Position numbers and translations under genes: made by a program. From a virus, in the IMG/VR virus record IMGVR_UViG_3300032249_000146, positions 1 through 32,563 of that record: 32,563 bases of DNA; one strand, written 5' to 3'. Below, one piece after another: positions 24,021 through 29,397 of this stretch. How positions within the stretch are numbered: the stretch's first letter is position 1; every line of letters starts with the position of its first letter. The notes below the pieces were generated by a model, which was not told the DNA's origin, searched no databases, and saw only the letters and a list, made by a program, of their open reading frames with translations.

Positions 24021-24379
24021 TTAACGAATTTATAGCAACAATATTCCTAGCACGTGACGTAGCACACAGAGAGCATTTACGCAGCAAAAGCTATTCACAG
24101 CATAAAGCCCTTGGTCATTTTTACGAGGACATTGCAGAGCTTGCAGATAAGCTTACAGAGGCATATCAAGGTCGCTACGGCATCATTAAAGACATTCCTA
24201 TCCTTACGGAAAAAGAGAAGTATAAAGAGCCAATTTATTGCTTTGTTGAGAAGCTATCATACATCGAGAAAAACCGTTACAAGTGCATCCCTAAAGAAGA
24301 TTCTGCGTTACAGAACATCGTGGACGAAGTTGTTGGTGAGTTCTTGTCACTAATCTACAAACTTGAAAATCTAAAATGA
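24017..24379 (+). CDS. Conserved helical phage protein (DUF5856/ferritin-like candidate, 120 aa)
   Basis: All-helical sequence with the conserved opening FLARDVAHREHLRSKSYSQHKALGHFYEDIAELADKLTEAYQGRYG, a pattern I know from unnamed phage proteins with a Dps/ferritin-like four-helix appearance. His and Glu residues in helices 1 and 2 (H17, H20, H29, H34, Y36, E37) could bind metal, but this is inference. It overlaps both neighbours (ATGA at the start, 4 bp with the endolysin). Confidence 0.65.
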   Translation: MINEFIATIFLARDVAHREHLRSKSYSQHKALGHFYEDIAELADKLTEAYQGRYGIIKDIPILTEKEKYKEPIYCFVEKLSYIEKNRYKCIPKEDSALQNIVDEVVGEFLSLIYKLENLK

Positions 24380-24789
24380 TTAACAGTCGTAACCTTTCTG
24401 ACTTACATCCTAAGGTTAAAGCGCTGTGCGAACAGTTTATTGCATCATGCGCTAAACAAAATATAGACGTGCTGATTACATCTACTTACCGTGATGCTGA
24501 GAGCCAAAACGCTTTGTATGCTCAAGGCAGGACTGCGCCAGGCAAGAAGGTAACTAACGCTAAAGGCGGTCAATCATTCCATAATTGGCGTGTAGCCTTT
24601 GATTTTGTGCCTATCGTCAATGGCAAAGCTATGTGGGCTGATACTGCATTGTTTACTAAGTGTGGCGAGATAGCAGAAAGTGTTGGCCTTGAATGGGCTG
24701 GGCGTTGGAAAACATTTAAAGAACTAGCACATTGTCAGCAGACTTTTGGATTAACACTTGCAGACTTCCAAGCAGGTAAAACAATTTAA
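24376..24789 (+). CDS. Endolysin, M15-family peptidase (L-Ala-D-Glu type)
   Basis: A 137-residue soluble enzyme without signal peptide, so it needs a holin. It has the VanY/T5-endolysin pattern: STYRDAESQNALYAQGRT (R39), the zinc site SFHNWRVAFDF (H69, D76) and the final KELAHCQ, with E116 and H119 in place of the usual D-x-P-H. The enzyme would cut the peptide part of peptidoglycan. The next gene is a 3-TM holin. The length is normal and the motifs complete. Confidence 0.9.
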   Translation: MINSRNLSDLHPKVKALCEQFIASCAKQNIDVLITSTYRDAESQNALYAQGRTAPGKKVTNAKGGQSFHNWRVAFDFVPIVNGKAMWADTALFTKCGEIAESVGLEWAGRWKTFKELAHCQQTFGLTLADFQAGKTI

Positions 24790-24800
24790 GGAGTAGCATC

Positions 24801-25175
24801 ATTGACCCGATTACAATCCTAGCGGCACTTGGCCCTGTAGCAGTAGACTTAGGCAAATCTCTTATTAATCGCTTTATTGCGCCTGACCAATTTAAACCTG
24901 CAACCATTGAGCAGTACGCTCAAATGAAGCAAATAGACTTAGAGTTCTTTAAGGTGATGAACGAAGCTGGGGGTGGCAATCCTAGCTATCCGTGGGTAGA
25001 AGCTATTATCCGCTTAATGCGCCCTACAATTGGTATCCTAGTATTGGGAACGTGGGCTTATCTAGCTTTGGTTGGTAGCGGTGAAGTAAACGAGCAAGTA
25101 TCTAACTTTGCCTCTGTTGTAGGTTTCTACTTGTTTGGTGAGCGCAGTTTATTTTATGTTAAGAATAAGAAATAG
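24801..25175 (+). CDS. Holin of the 3-TM (gene-transfer-agent holin-like) type with apparent ATT start
   Basis: The reading frame is open from the endolysin stop, and the conserved sequence starts right after AAGGAGTAGC: IDPITILAALGPVAVDLGKS, then FIAPDQFKPATIEQY. No ATG, GTG or TTG occurs in frame until M42, which lies inside the conserved domain. ATT at 24801 is 7 bases after AAGGAG (ATC at 24798 is 4 bases), so translation probably begins at a rare ATT or ATC codon; a one-base read error for ATG at 24798 is also possible. The rest has hydrophobic helices (GILVLGTWAYLALVG, SNFASVVGFYLFG) and the holin-family segment PWVEAIIRLMRP. 124 residues. It would form the lysis lesion. Confidence 0.8.
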   Translation: MDPITILAALGPVAVDLGKSLINRFIAPDQFKPATIEQYAQMKQIDLEFFKVMNEAGGGNPSYPWVEAIIRLMRPTIGILVLGTWAYLALVGSGEVNEQVSNFASVVGFYLFGERSLFYVKNKK

Positions 25176-25183
25176 GGGCAGAT

Positions 25184-25561
25184 ATGGCAGATTTACAAAA
25201 AAAATTAGCAAATGCTTTAATGCAATACGCACCAGATTCTAATAAGTTGCAAGATTTTTTAAGCAATTTACAATTGTCTGGCAACATTGGTTCATCTTCT
25301 GGTCAAGGCTCAGATACATTGTATGGTCAAGGCCGTGTTGGTTATAATTTTCCTATGGGCGAAGGTAATTTAAACGCTGGAATTGGATTGGGTGGATATA
25401 AAACTGATATTAATGTTCCAGGATATAAAAACACACTCAGCGACTTTGGCGTAAATAGATTAGACGCTACATATCAAAAAGGCGCTAATACTTTTGGTGG
25501 TAATGTTTCAATGAATCCACAAGGAAACGATTATTATATGTATTACAAACGTGATTTTTAA
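25184..25561 (+). CDS. Beta-rich, outer-membrane-like hypothetical protein (125 aa)
   Basis: After a helical N terminus (LQKKLANALMQYAPDS) the rest has alternating polar and nonpolar strands with glycines (LYGQGRVGYNFPMGEGNLNA, ATYQKGANTFGGNVSMNP) and ends YYMYYKRDF. A terminal Phe after alternating aromatics recalls the C-terminal signal of outer-membrane beta-barrels. There is no signal peptide. It is last in the lysis block, so it might act on the outer membrane at lysis or protect the host surface, but no function is known to me. Site AGGGGCAGAT before the ATG. Confidence 0.65.
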   Translation: MADLQKKLANALMQYAPDSNKLQDFLSNLQLSGNIGSSSGQGSDTLYGQGRVGYNFPMGEGNLNAGIGLGGYKTDINVPGYKNTLSDFGVNRLDATYQKGANTFGGNVSMNPQGNDYYMYYKRDF

Positions 25562-25618
25562 TTAAATTCACTACTAGCAATACATGATTGTCCCGATGCG
25601 TCAAAACTGCATTTCTGT

Positions 25619-25676
25619 TAATATGTAATACATTCAATGCAAAATTCGTTGTGTTGAATATATTTGACATTATTAC
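25619..25676 (+). promoter_or_regulatory. Possible promoter(s) of the pqqA-like gene
   Basis: Two candidates precede the gene: an extended -10 TGTTAATAT (TAATAT at 25619-25624, no good -35) and TTGTGT (25649-25654) followed after 16 bases by TATTAC (25671-25676). Neither is strong. The 132-bp gap after the previous gene is large for this genome, which favours a separate transcript. The region holds no other feature that I can see. Confidence 0.35.
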
Positions 25677-25693
25677 ACACAAAGGAAATTATC

Positions 25694-25765
25694 ATGTGGA
25701 CTAAACCAGCTGCTACAGAAATGCGTTTTGGCTTTGAAGTGACAATGTACGTAATGAATAAATAA
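25694..25765 (+). CDS. pqqA: PqqA-like precursor peptide of pyrroloquinoline quinone
   Basis: A 23-codon gene with a good ribosome site (AAAGGAAATTATC before ATG). The peptide starts MWTKPA and continues to R11-x-G13-x-E15-V16-T17-x-Y19 and N22-K23. This matches PqqA in length (23 aa), N terminus (MW-K-PA), the R-x-G-x-EVT-x-Y core and the N-[RK] end; I count 12 of 23 identities with the Klebsiella PqqA as I recall it. E15 and Y19 are the two side chains that PqqE joins to build PQQ. No pqqB, C, D or E is in the window, so the peptide could only work with host enzymes. It is flanked by non-coding DNA, separate from the lysis operon, and probably has its own transcript. Function inferred. Confidence 0.82.
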   Translation: MWTKPAATEMRFGFEVTMYVMNK

Positions 25766-25780
25766 TGTTTACTGGCGGTT

Positions 25781-25841
25781 AAGCCGACAACAGAGGATAT
25801 AGCAAGTAACGAGTTTTTCGGCTTTCTGCGTTACATGTAAC
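25781..25841. terminator. Inverted-repeat cluster between convergent operons
   Basis: AAGCCGA (25781-25787) pairs perfectly with TCGGCTT (25818-25824), GTAACG (25806-25811) with CGTTAC (25829-25834), and GTTACATGTAAC (25830-25841) is a 12-bp palindrome. The site lies between the rightward pqqA-like gene and the end of the leftward operon, so a bidirectional terminator is likely, although no long T run follows. A protein-binding site is the alternative. Confidence 0.4.
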
Positions 25842-25846
25842 AGCTA

Positions 25847-25957
25847 TCAAATCTGCGCCAACTTCGTATAAACATAAACCAGCGTCAATGCAGTACAGAA
25901 GCCTAATGCAAAGGCGCTGGCGTAACAAATCACATACTCTATAATGACACTAATCAT
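25847..25957 (-). CDS. Single-TM microprotein (36 aa)
   Basis: The last gene of the leftward operon. It has a clear AAAGGAAAAAACGC site before the ATG. The peptide is one hydrophobic helix (IIEYVICYASAFALGFCTAL, with two Cys) followed by VYTKLAQI. Very small membrane proteins are common in phage early regions, where some inhibit host functions or exclude other phages. No family can be assigned. Confidence 0.5.
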   Translation of the reverse strand: MISVIIEYVICYASAFALGFCTALTLVYVYTKLAQI

Positions 25958-26027
25958 GCGTTTTTTCCTTTATACTGGACATAATGTTAGATTTTACCGA
26001 CATATCATCCATTACAATACATAAAAG

Positions 26028-26231
26028 TTATGTGTTCTTTTCCTTTATTACCCTGCGTTTCTGTGCTGTTGATTTATTGTTTCGCACTGCTGACATAAAC
26101 AACTTTCCATCTTCAATTAAAAACACTATGTCATGCACAAGGCTACAATCACAGCAAACTAAACGATACTTTTCACCAATTGGCACTTCAAAAGGCTCGT
26201 AATCATAACGCTGTGTGATTTTACTTTTCAT
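26028..26231 (-). CDS. Small conserved early protein with Cys-Cys motif (67 aa)
   Basis: The protein has YEPFEVPIGEKYRLVCCDCSLVHDIVF, with VCCDC and a following His, then MSAVRNNKSTAQKRR. This looks like a short beta protein with a possible metal site, similar to unnamed proteins in other phage early regions. Its start overlaps the upstream gene by 11 bp. Function unknown. Confidence 0.65.
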   Translation of the reverse strand: MKSKITQRYDYEPFEVPIGEKYRLVCCDCSLVHDIVFLIEDGKLFMSAVRNNKSTAQKRRVIKEKNT

Positions 26232-26649
26232 TCTTTTCCTTTAGCTTGGCTTCAATAGCGCGGGCAAAATCAATAACATCAATGTATTCACAAGCATATT
26301 CAATATTATCAATAGTATCCGCTACATTATGTATCTCATCCTCCGTTAATCCTTGCCATTGATGAGGGTGGGTGTAGAGTTCTCTTGCTTCTAATGCGTC
26401 ATATACTGCTAGCACCTGTGCGTTAAAGTTAATTAGCTTACCTTCCGTTGTTTTGATGTTCATAATAGCAATCACGGCATCCTCAACTGAATCGTTATTG
26501 CCTGTACTTTGTTGTTTGATGTCGCAATTTGCGATTTCAAGTGCTTCTTTTTCTATTACATCATCAAGCATTATTTTTACCATGCGAATTTTATGTTCTG
26601 CTGAGTTTTTATAATCCAACATTTTTCTAATCTCTTTTATATCAGGCAT
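26221..26649 (-). CDS. Hypothetical acidic helical protein (142 aa)
   Basis: Helical, acidic, with a first half of charged helices (IRKMLDYKNSAEHKIRMVKIML) and a C-terminal region (LTEDEIHNVADTIDNIEYA, IDFARAIEAKLKEKNEK). The D-F-ARAIE-x-KL ending is frequent in short unnamed phage proteins. It overlaps both neighbouring genes. No function assigned. Confidence 0.62.
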   Translation of the reverse strand: MPDIKEIRKMLDYKNSAEHKIRMVKIMLDDVIEKEALEIANCDIKQQSTGNNDSVEDAVIAIMNIKTTEGKLINFNAQVLAVYDALEARELYTHPHQWQGLTEDEIHNVADTIDNIEYACEYIDVIDFARAIEAKLKEKNEK

Positions 26650-26749
26650 ATAGCCTCCAAATAATAACTAATAAAATAAATCCATAAAGCCACAAAATTT
26701 TTTCCATCCTTTCAATCGCCATCTTTAATGCTTCGTCTTTTTTATTCAC
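26642..26749 (-). CDS. Membrane microprotein (35 aa) with duplicated N terminus
   Basis: GTG start preceded by AGGAGAAAAGGATT; the stop overlaps the next gene. The first half is KKDEALKMAIERMEK, nearly identical to the N terminus of the 63-aa protein encoded just upstream because of a 30-bp direct repeat. The second half is a new TM helix (LWLYGFILLVIIWRLY). It looks like a gene made by copying another gene's start and joining it to a membrane segment. Confidence 0.5.
   Translation of the reverse strand: MNKKDEALKMAIERMEKILWLYGFILLVIIWRLYA
26711..26740. repeat. 30-bp direct repeat, copy 1
   Basis: These 30 bases, starting TTCAATCGCCATC, are identical to 26895-26924. Both lie at the 5' end of a coding region in the same frame and encode KDEALKMAIE. 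The flanks differ, so the copy is short and exact and the duplication may be recent. Confidence 0.85.
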
Positions 26750-26933
26750 AATCCTTTTCTCCTAGCCTACATAACCCTTTTGGCAGTCCATGTTTACAGA
26801 ATGAATTATCTGCTAGTACTTCTTTACAAGCGTTTTGAATTACATTTATCTCAAACCAATTTGTTTGTCCTGTTGATTTTAGTTTATCAATATATTCAAT
26901 CGCCATCTTTAATGCTTCGTCTTTAGTCATCAT
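26742..26933 (-). CDS. Hypothetical protein (63 aa) with TKDEALKMAIE start
   Basis: Starts at tandem ATGs (26933/26930) after GGGGAAAG; a longer frame upstream is part of the neighbour. It has MTKDEALKMAIEYIDKLKST and a Cys/His tail (CKHGLPKGLCRLGEKDC) that could bind a metal. Proteins with this K-x-EAL N terminus and CxHG..C tail are common in phages and have no known role. It shares a 30-bp repeat with the next gene. Confidence 0.62.
   Translation of the reverse strand: MMTKDEALKMAIEYIDKLKSTGQTNWFEINVIQNACKEVLADNSFCKHGLPKGLCRLGEKDCE
26895..26924. repeat. 30-bp direct repeat, copy 2
   Basis: Second copy of the repeat at 26711-26740, located in the N-terminal coding region of the 63-residue protein. 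Perfect identity over 30 bases. Confidence 0.85.
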
Positions 26934-27129
26934 CTTTCCCCGTGTAATAATCCAACAACACCCGACATGCATCAATGTTAGCTTGGTTCATGCGCTTATC
27001 TTCTTCGTTATATGTAGCTACTAAAAACTCTTTGCTATCTCTTAACTGACGTTTCAGTAACGAAACAAAAACACCATCTATCACATCGTGAATAATGCTG
27101 TCATCTTCCATATCAAATTCAATCTTCAT
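26923..27129 (-). CDS. Hypothetical acidic protein (68 aa)
   Basis: MKIEFDMEDDSIIHDVIDGVF followed by LKRQLRDSKEFLVATYNEE and an acidic end (YYTGKDDD). Helical, soluble, no family recognised. The start overlaps the upstream stop as ATGA, so it is translationally coupled. Confidence 0.62.
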   Translation of the reverse strand: MKIEFDMEDDSIIHDVIDGVFVSLLKRQLRDSKEFLVATYNEEDKRMNQANIDACRVLLDYYTGKDDD

Positions 27130-27305
27130 TTTATTCTCACAAGCGATTTAACGAAGTTATTTGGGTGCAGACGATACTTACTATCAAGTTCAAATTTTAT
27201 GCGCTCTACGGTGGCATAGTGTTCGTTTAATGATGCTTCTGAAGGTGCTTTTAATGCAATAAAGTTATTAATTGTTGCTAATGGTTCACTAAATGTTGAA
27301 TACAT
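27126..27305 (-). CDS. Hypothetical protein (59 aa)
   Basis: ATG preceded by TTAGGAGTAAGTT. The sequence is MYSTFSEPLATINNFIALKA, then ATVERIKFELDSKYRLHPN and a basic end. It is the first gene after the operator at 27372-27388 and therefore the first gene of a possible separate transcript. Ends in an ATGA overlap. Function unknown. Confidence 0.6.
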   Translation of the reverse strand: MYSTFSEPLATINNFIALKAPSEASLNEHYATVERIKFELDSKYRLHPNNFVKSLVRIK

Positions 27306-27371
27306 AACTTACTCCTAAAATTGGTGGGCTACTCACGCTAGTTGATAGATTTTGCACAATATATCATGGTC

Positions 27372-27388
27372 TAACTGTCAGACAGTTA
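27372..27388. promoter_or_regulatory. Palindromic operator candidate
   Basis: TAACTGTC-A-GACAGTTA is a perfect 8+1+8 palindrome in the 108-bp gap before gene 27126-27305. On the minus strand TTAACT lies 18 bases from GATATA, with the palindrome in between, so a weak promoter could be controlled here. A degenerate copy occurs at 1370-1386. The binding protein is unknown. Confidence 0.55.
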
Positions 27389-27413
27389 AAGATTGCGCTT
27401 TCGCCCATTTTCG

Positions 27414-27671
27414 TTAAAAAGGAATTAAATCTTCGTCTGGCTCGCTAATATAAGCGTTAGCTTTAGCTGGCTCACCTGCTTCTTTTACGTATGGCTCACT
27501 AAATGAGAAGCTAAAGAACTTACCTGATTTACCTTCTTTAATCCATGCTGACATACGCATCTCTTTACCATTGACCATACAGTTACCTGTGTAGTCAGGA
27601 TGTGTATCTTTTTCCTTCTTGTTGTTTTTGAAAAGAGAACCTGAGTTATCTCGTTGTTCGTATTGTGCCAT
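27414..27671 (-). CDS. Single-stranded DNA-binding-like protein with SSB C-terminal tip
   Basis: An 85-residue protein. The core ([40 protein letters not shown]) is known from many phages and looks like a compact beta (OB-like) domain. The last nine residues, EPDEDLIPF, are the hallmark acidic tip of bacterial SSB, which recruits partner proteins. It starts 3 bp after the annealing-protein stop, as SSB and recombinase genes often do. It is too short for a classical SSB, so the fold is inferred, but the tip is clear. Confidence 0.72.
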   Translation of the reverse strand: MAQYEQRDNSGSLFKNNKKEKDTHPDYTGNCMVNGKEMRMSAWIKEGKSGKFFSFSFSEPYVKEAGEPAKANAYISEPDEDLIPF

Positions 27672-27674
27672 TTT

Positions 27675-28286
27675 TTAACCCTTCTTCATCGTTGAACGTG
27701 TTTTACTATCTAATAAAGACCATAATGCAGTCTTTTCATGACTTTCTAAACTACCTGCTACTTCTAATGCTTGCGCTACATCATCATTTTTAACAAAGAA
27801 TGTAACTTCTTCTGCTAACATACTTAATGAATCTTTTTCTGCTGCTGTAAATCCATCTAATGCACCAGCTAACGGTGTTATAGATTGCTTAGGTGGTTCT
27901 ACAGCGCTAGGCTTTTTTACTGATTCGGCTTTCTCTGGCATATCTTCACCAGCGTAAATATAAAGACCTAATCCATGTAATGCAATTGCTTTAGCTAAAC
28001 AGCGTTGCATAGCTGTATTAACGCTCATTGCATCTGGATTAACAATAGCTTTATTTCTAAAGTCCATTACGGGCAATTGAGCTGTTCTTGATTTTCCAAA
28101 GGCTTCGACTGTACAGAACACCATGAGGGTTTCTCCGAACTTGACTGGCTCACCGTATGACCATGTAGCCGTAGAATCGAGTTGAAGTAGTTGGTCGACA
28201 GCCCATGCCCAGGAGAGGTAGTTAAGTCCGTTTTTTTGCTCGATGTGTTCATTTACGTTTACCTTTCTGATTTCAGCGTAGTTCAT
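27675..28286 (-). CDS. Single-strand annealing protein, DUF1071/Sak3 type
   Basis: A 203-residue protein with the family signature: GLNYLSWAWAVDQLLQLD (20-37), LPVMDFRNKAIVNPDAMSVN (71-90) and CLAKAIALHGLGLYIYAGED (96-115). These proteins anneal complementary single strands in phage recombination. The C-terminal third (DGFTAAEKDSLSMLAEEV) is variable. The partner SSB-like gene follows. No exonuclease gene was recognised nearby, though the RusA and NinB-like proteins may act in the same pathway. The ATG overlaps the previous stop. Confidence 0.9.
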   Translation of the reverse strand: MNYAEIRKVNVNEHIEQKNGLNYLSWAWAVDQLLQLDSTATWSYGEPVKFGETLMVFCTVEAFGKSRTAQLPVMDFRNKAIVNPDAMSVNTAMQRCLAKAIALHGLGLYIYAGEDMPEKAESVKKPSAVEPPKQSITPLAGALDGFTAAEKDSLSMLAEEVTFFVKNDDVAQALEVAGSLESHEKTALWSLLDSKTRSTMKKG

Positions 28287-28501
28287 TGTATGTCCTCAAA
28301 TCTATCACGAATAATTAATTTAAGCGTTTCTACACCTTCTAGCGCATGAATAAGTGGCAGTACATCGTTACCCATCCACATAATCTTGTTAATGTTAATT
28401 TCTACGTATTCTGATTCTAAATCGCCAAAAAATACTGCGCTAATGTCTAGGTCGTATTCTACTGTTATTTCTACTCCATTTACTGCTAGATTTGTAATCA
28501 T
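28283..28501 (-). CDS. Hypothetical protein (72 aa)
   Basis: The ATG at 28501 follows TTGGAGGCTTGGAA; a TTG further upstream is in frame but lies inside the HTH gene. The protein is MITNLAVNGVEITVEYDLDI with many beta-prone residues and an acidic character, ending LKLIIRDRFEDIQ. It overlaps both neighbours in ATGA fashion, in the recombination cluster. No family recognised. Confidence 0.62.
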   Translation of the reverse strand: MITNLAVNGVEITVEYDLDISAVFFGDLESEYVEININKIMWMGNDVLPLIHALEGVETLKLIIRDRFEDIQ

Positions 28502-28629
28502 TTCCAAGCCTCCAAAATTATCCAAACATTTCCGTGTTTAACTGCGTTTAATTTACCGCTATTGCATAAGTATCTAACCCACCTGCCTGATTTGCCCATC
28601 TGTGCTGCTATTTCTTCTACTGTAAACAT
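28498..28629 (-). CDS. Small MerR/excisionase-type HTH protein (43 aa)
   Basis: A 43-residue protein with a strong GGAGGTTAA site. MFTVEEIAAQMGKSGRWVRY and LCNSGKLNAVKHGNVWIIL fit a minimal winged-helix HTH, as in Xis/MerR-like DNA-binding proteins. The promoter in front carries a perfect palindrome (28640-28653) that recurs in the main leftward promoter, so this protein could be the autoregulator of the early operon (inference). It could also be an orphan excisionase-like architectural protein. Confidence 0.62.
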   Translation of the reverse strand: MFTVEEIAAQMGKSGRWVRYLCNSGKLNAVKHGNVWIILEAWK

Positions 28630-28639
28630 TTAACCTCCG

Positions 28640-28680
28640 TTCCAAGATTGGAATTATACATCATTCTTCCATCTCTGCAA
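28640..28680 (-). promoter_or_regulatory. Second leftward promoter with palindromic operator
   Basis: On the minus strand TTGCAG and a consensus TATAAT are 16 bases apart (28675-28680 and 28653-28658). Directly downstream is TTCCAAGATTGGAA (28640-28653), a perfect 6+2+6 palindrome where a bound protein would block the start. It drives the HTH, hypothetical, annealing-protein and SSB-like genes. Confidence 0.65.
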
Positions 28681-28816
28681 AGTGATTTTCACCACAACAG
28701 CTTAACCAATCACCTTTAGGCTCGCCACAATACACACAACCTATGTATGTATCTTTTTCAATCTCTAAAATCTGTAACTCTGACATGACCTGCGCTTCAA
28801 ACATTGCCTGGCACAT
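28661..28816 (-). CDS. Small zinc-ribbon-like protein (51 aa)
   Basis: Starts in a TAATG overlap with the upstream gene. MCQAMFEAQVMSELQILEIE is followed by GCVYCGEPKGDWLSCCGENH: two Cys pairs spaced like a zinc ribbon, with one pair adjacent (CC). An RNA- or protein-binding role is plausible. No family recognised. Confidence 0.62.
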   Translation of the reverse strand: MCQAMFEAQVMSELQILEIEKDTYIGCVYCGEPKGDWLSCCGENHFAEMEE

Positions 28817-29151
28817 TATTCATTCCTTCCATCAATAATATTGCCAGCGGCATCATACATAGCTGCCATAAGTGATTTAGTAAACAACAACAAGTCTGCA
28901 TCTGCTTTGTCTTTAGCATCTTGCTTTGTAGCGTTCATTCTATTTAAGTATGCTTTGAACATAGCACGCAATGTAGCGTTAGATAAATCAAAATCAACGT
29001 ATTGGTCTGCAATCAAATCGTAAACAAAGTTTTCTTCATCTGCTGCTTCCTCAATCTCATTCTCACGATTTTCATCCATTGCTGTAATATAGCTTTCTAT
29101 AAATTTTTTTTCGTATGGGTTATTCATATAATATTCGTAATAATCGCTCAT
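28816..29151 (-). CDS. Hypothetical acidic helical protein (111 aa)
   Basis: The ATG at 29151 follows GGAAATAAC. The protein opens MSDYYEYYMNNPYEKKFIES, then is strongly acidic (ENEIEEAADEENFVYD) and helical, ending YDAAGNIIDGRNE. No domain recognised. Acidic early proteins of this kind can be DNA mimics that inhibit host nucleases, but nothing here proves it. Confidence 0.6.
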   Translation of the reverse strand: MSDYYEYYMNNPYEKKFIESYITAMDENRENEIEEAADEENFVYDLIADQYVDFDLSNATLRAMFKAYLNRMNATKQDAKDKADADLLLFTKSLMAAMYDAAGNIIDGRNE

Positions 29152-29152
29152 G

Positions 29153-29251
29153 TTATTTCCAATCAAAATATTCAGCTAATACTCCAGCTATTACAAAAAG
29201 TGCCATAACTGCTGCACCGCCAAAACATAATATTGCTAAGTCATCTAACAT
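29153..29251 (-). CDS. Single-TM microprotein (32 aa)
   Basis: First gene after the main leftward promoter. The ATG follows CGGAGATACAAA. It is one hydrophobic helix (LAILCFGGAAVMALFVIAGV) with a short charged end (LAEYFDWK). As the first-expressed product it may act at the membrane early in infection (speculative). Confidence 0.55.
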   Translation of the reverse strand: MLDDLAILCFGGAAVMALFVIAGVLAEYFDWK

Positions 29252-29283
29252 TTTGTATCTCCGTTTGCATTGTTGATGTGTGT

Positions 29284-29312
29284 ATATTATTCCGAGATTG
29301 GAACTGTGTCAA
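29284..29312 (-). promoter_or_regulatory. Main leftward early promoter with operator in the spacer
   Basis: On the minus strand a perfect -35 TTGACA is 17 bases from TAATAT. The spacer holds TTCCGAGATTGGAA (29290-29303), the one-mismatch copy of the palindrome at 28640-28653. A bound protein would cover the promoter core, so this promoter is probably repressible. It is the strongest promoter seen in the window. Confidence 0.8.
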
Positions 29313-29313
29313 C

Positions 29314-29366
29314 ATTTATTTGCATTTATTTTTAAATTGATTATGCAAAGTTGATAAGTAAAACTA
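29314..29366. other. Very AT-rich segment between divergent promoters (origin candidate)
   Basis: About 50 bases, almost all A and T, lie between the leftward and rightward promoters. TTTGCATT occurs at 29318-29325 and, just outside, at 29264-29271, and an inverted ATGCAAAG near 29344; GTTGAT follows two of them. Together with the initiator and helicase genes next door this could be a replication origin, but the repeats are short. Confidence 0.25.
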
Positions 29367-29367
29367 A

Positions 29368-29397
29368 TTGGACTTTTAAAGCTAGATATGCTAAACT
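29368..29397 (+). promoter_or_regulatory. Rightward early promoter
   Basis: TTGGAC (29368-29373) and TAAACT (29392-29397) are 18 bases apart, and TGC directly before the -10 gives an extended -10. It would transcribe the structured leader and the replication genes. Confidence 0.55.

Noticed and set aside
25694-25765. The pqqA-like peptide as chance or as a leader peptide of an attenuator
   Set aside because: Length, the MW-K-PA start, R-x-G-x-EVT-x-Y and the N-K end all agree at once with PqqA, and the following DNA has no gene on this strand to attenuate.
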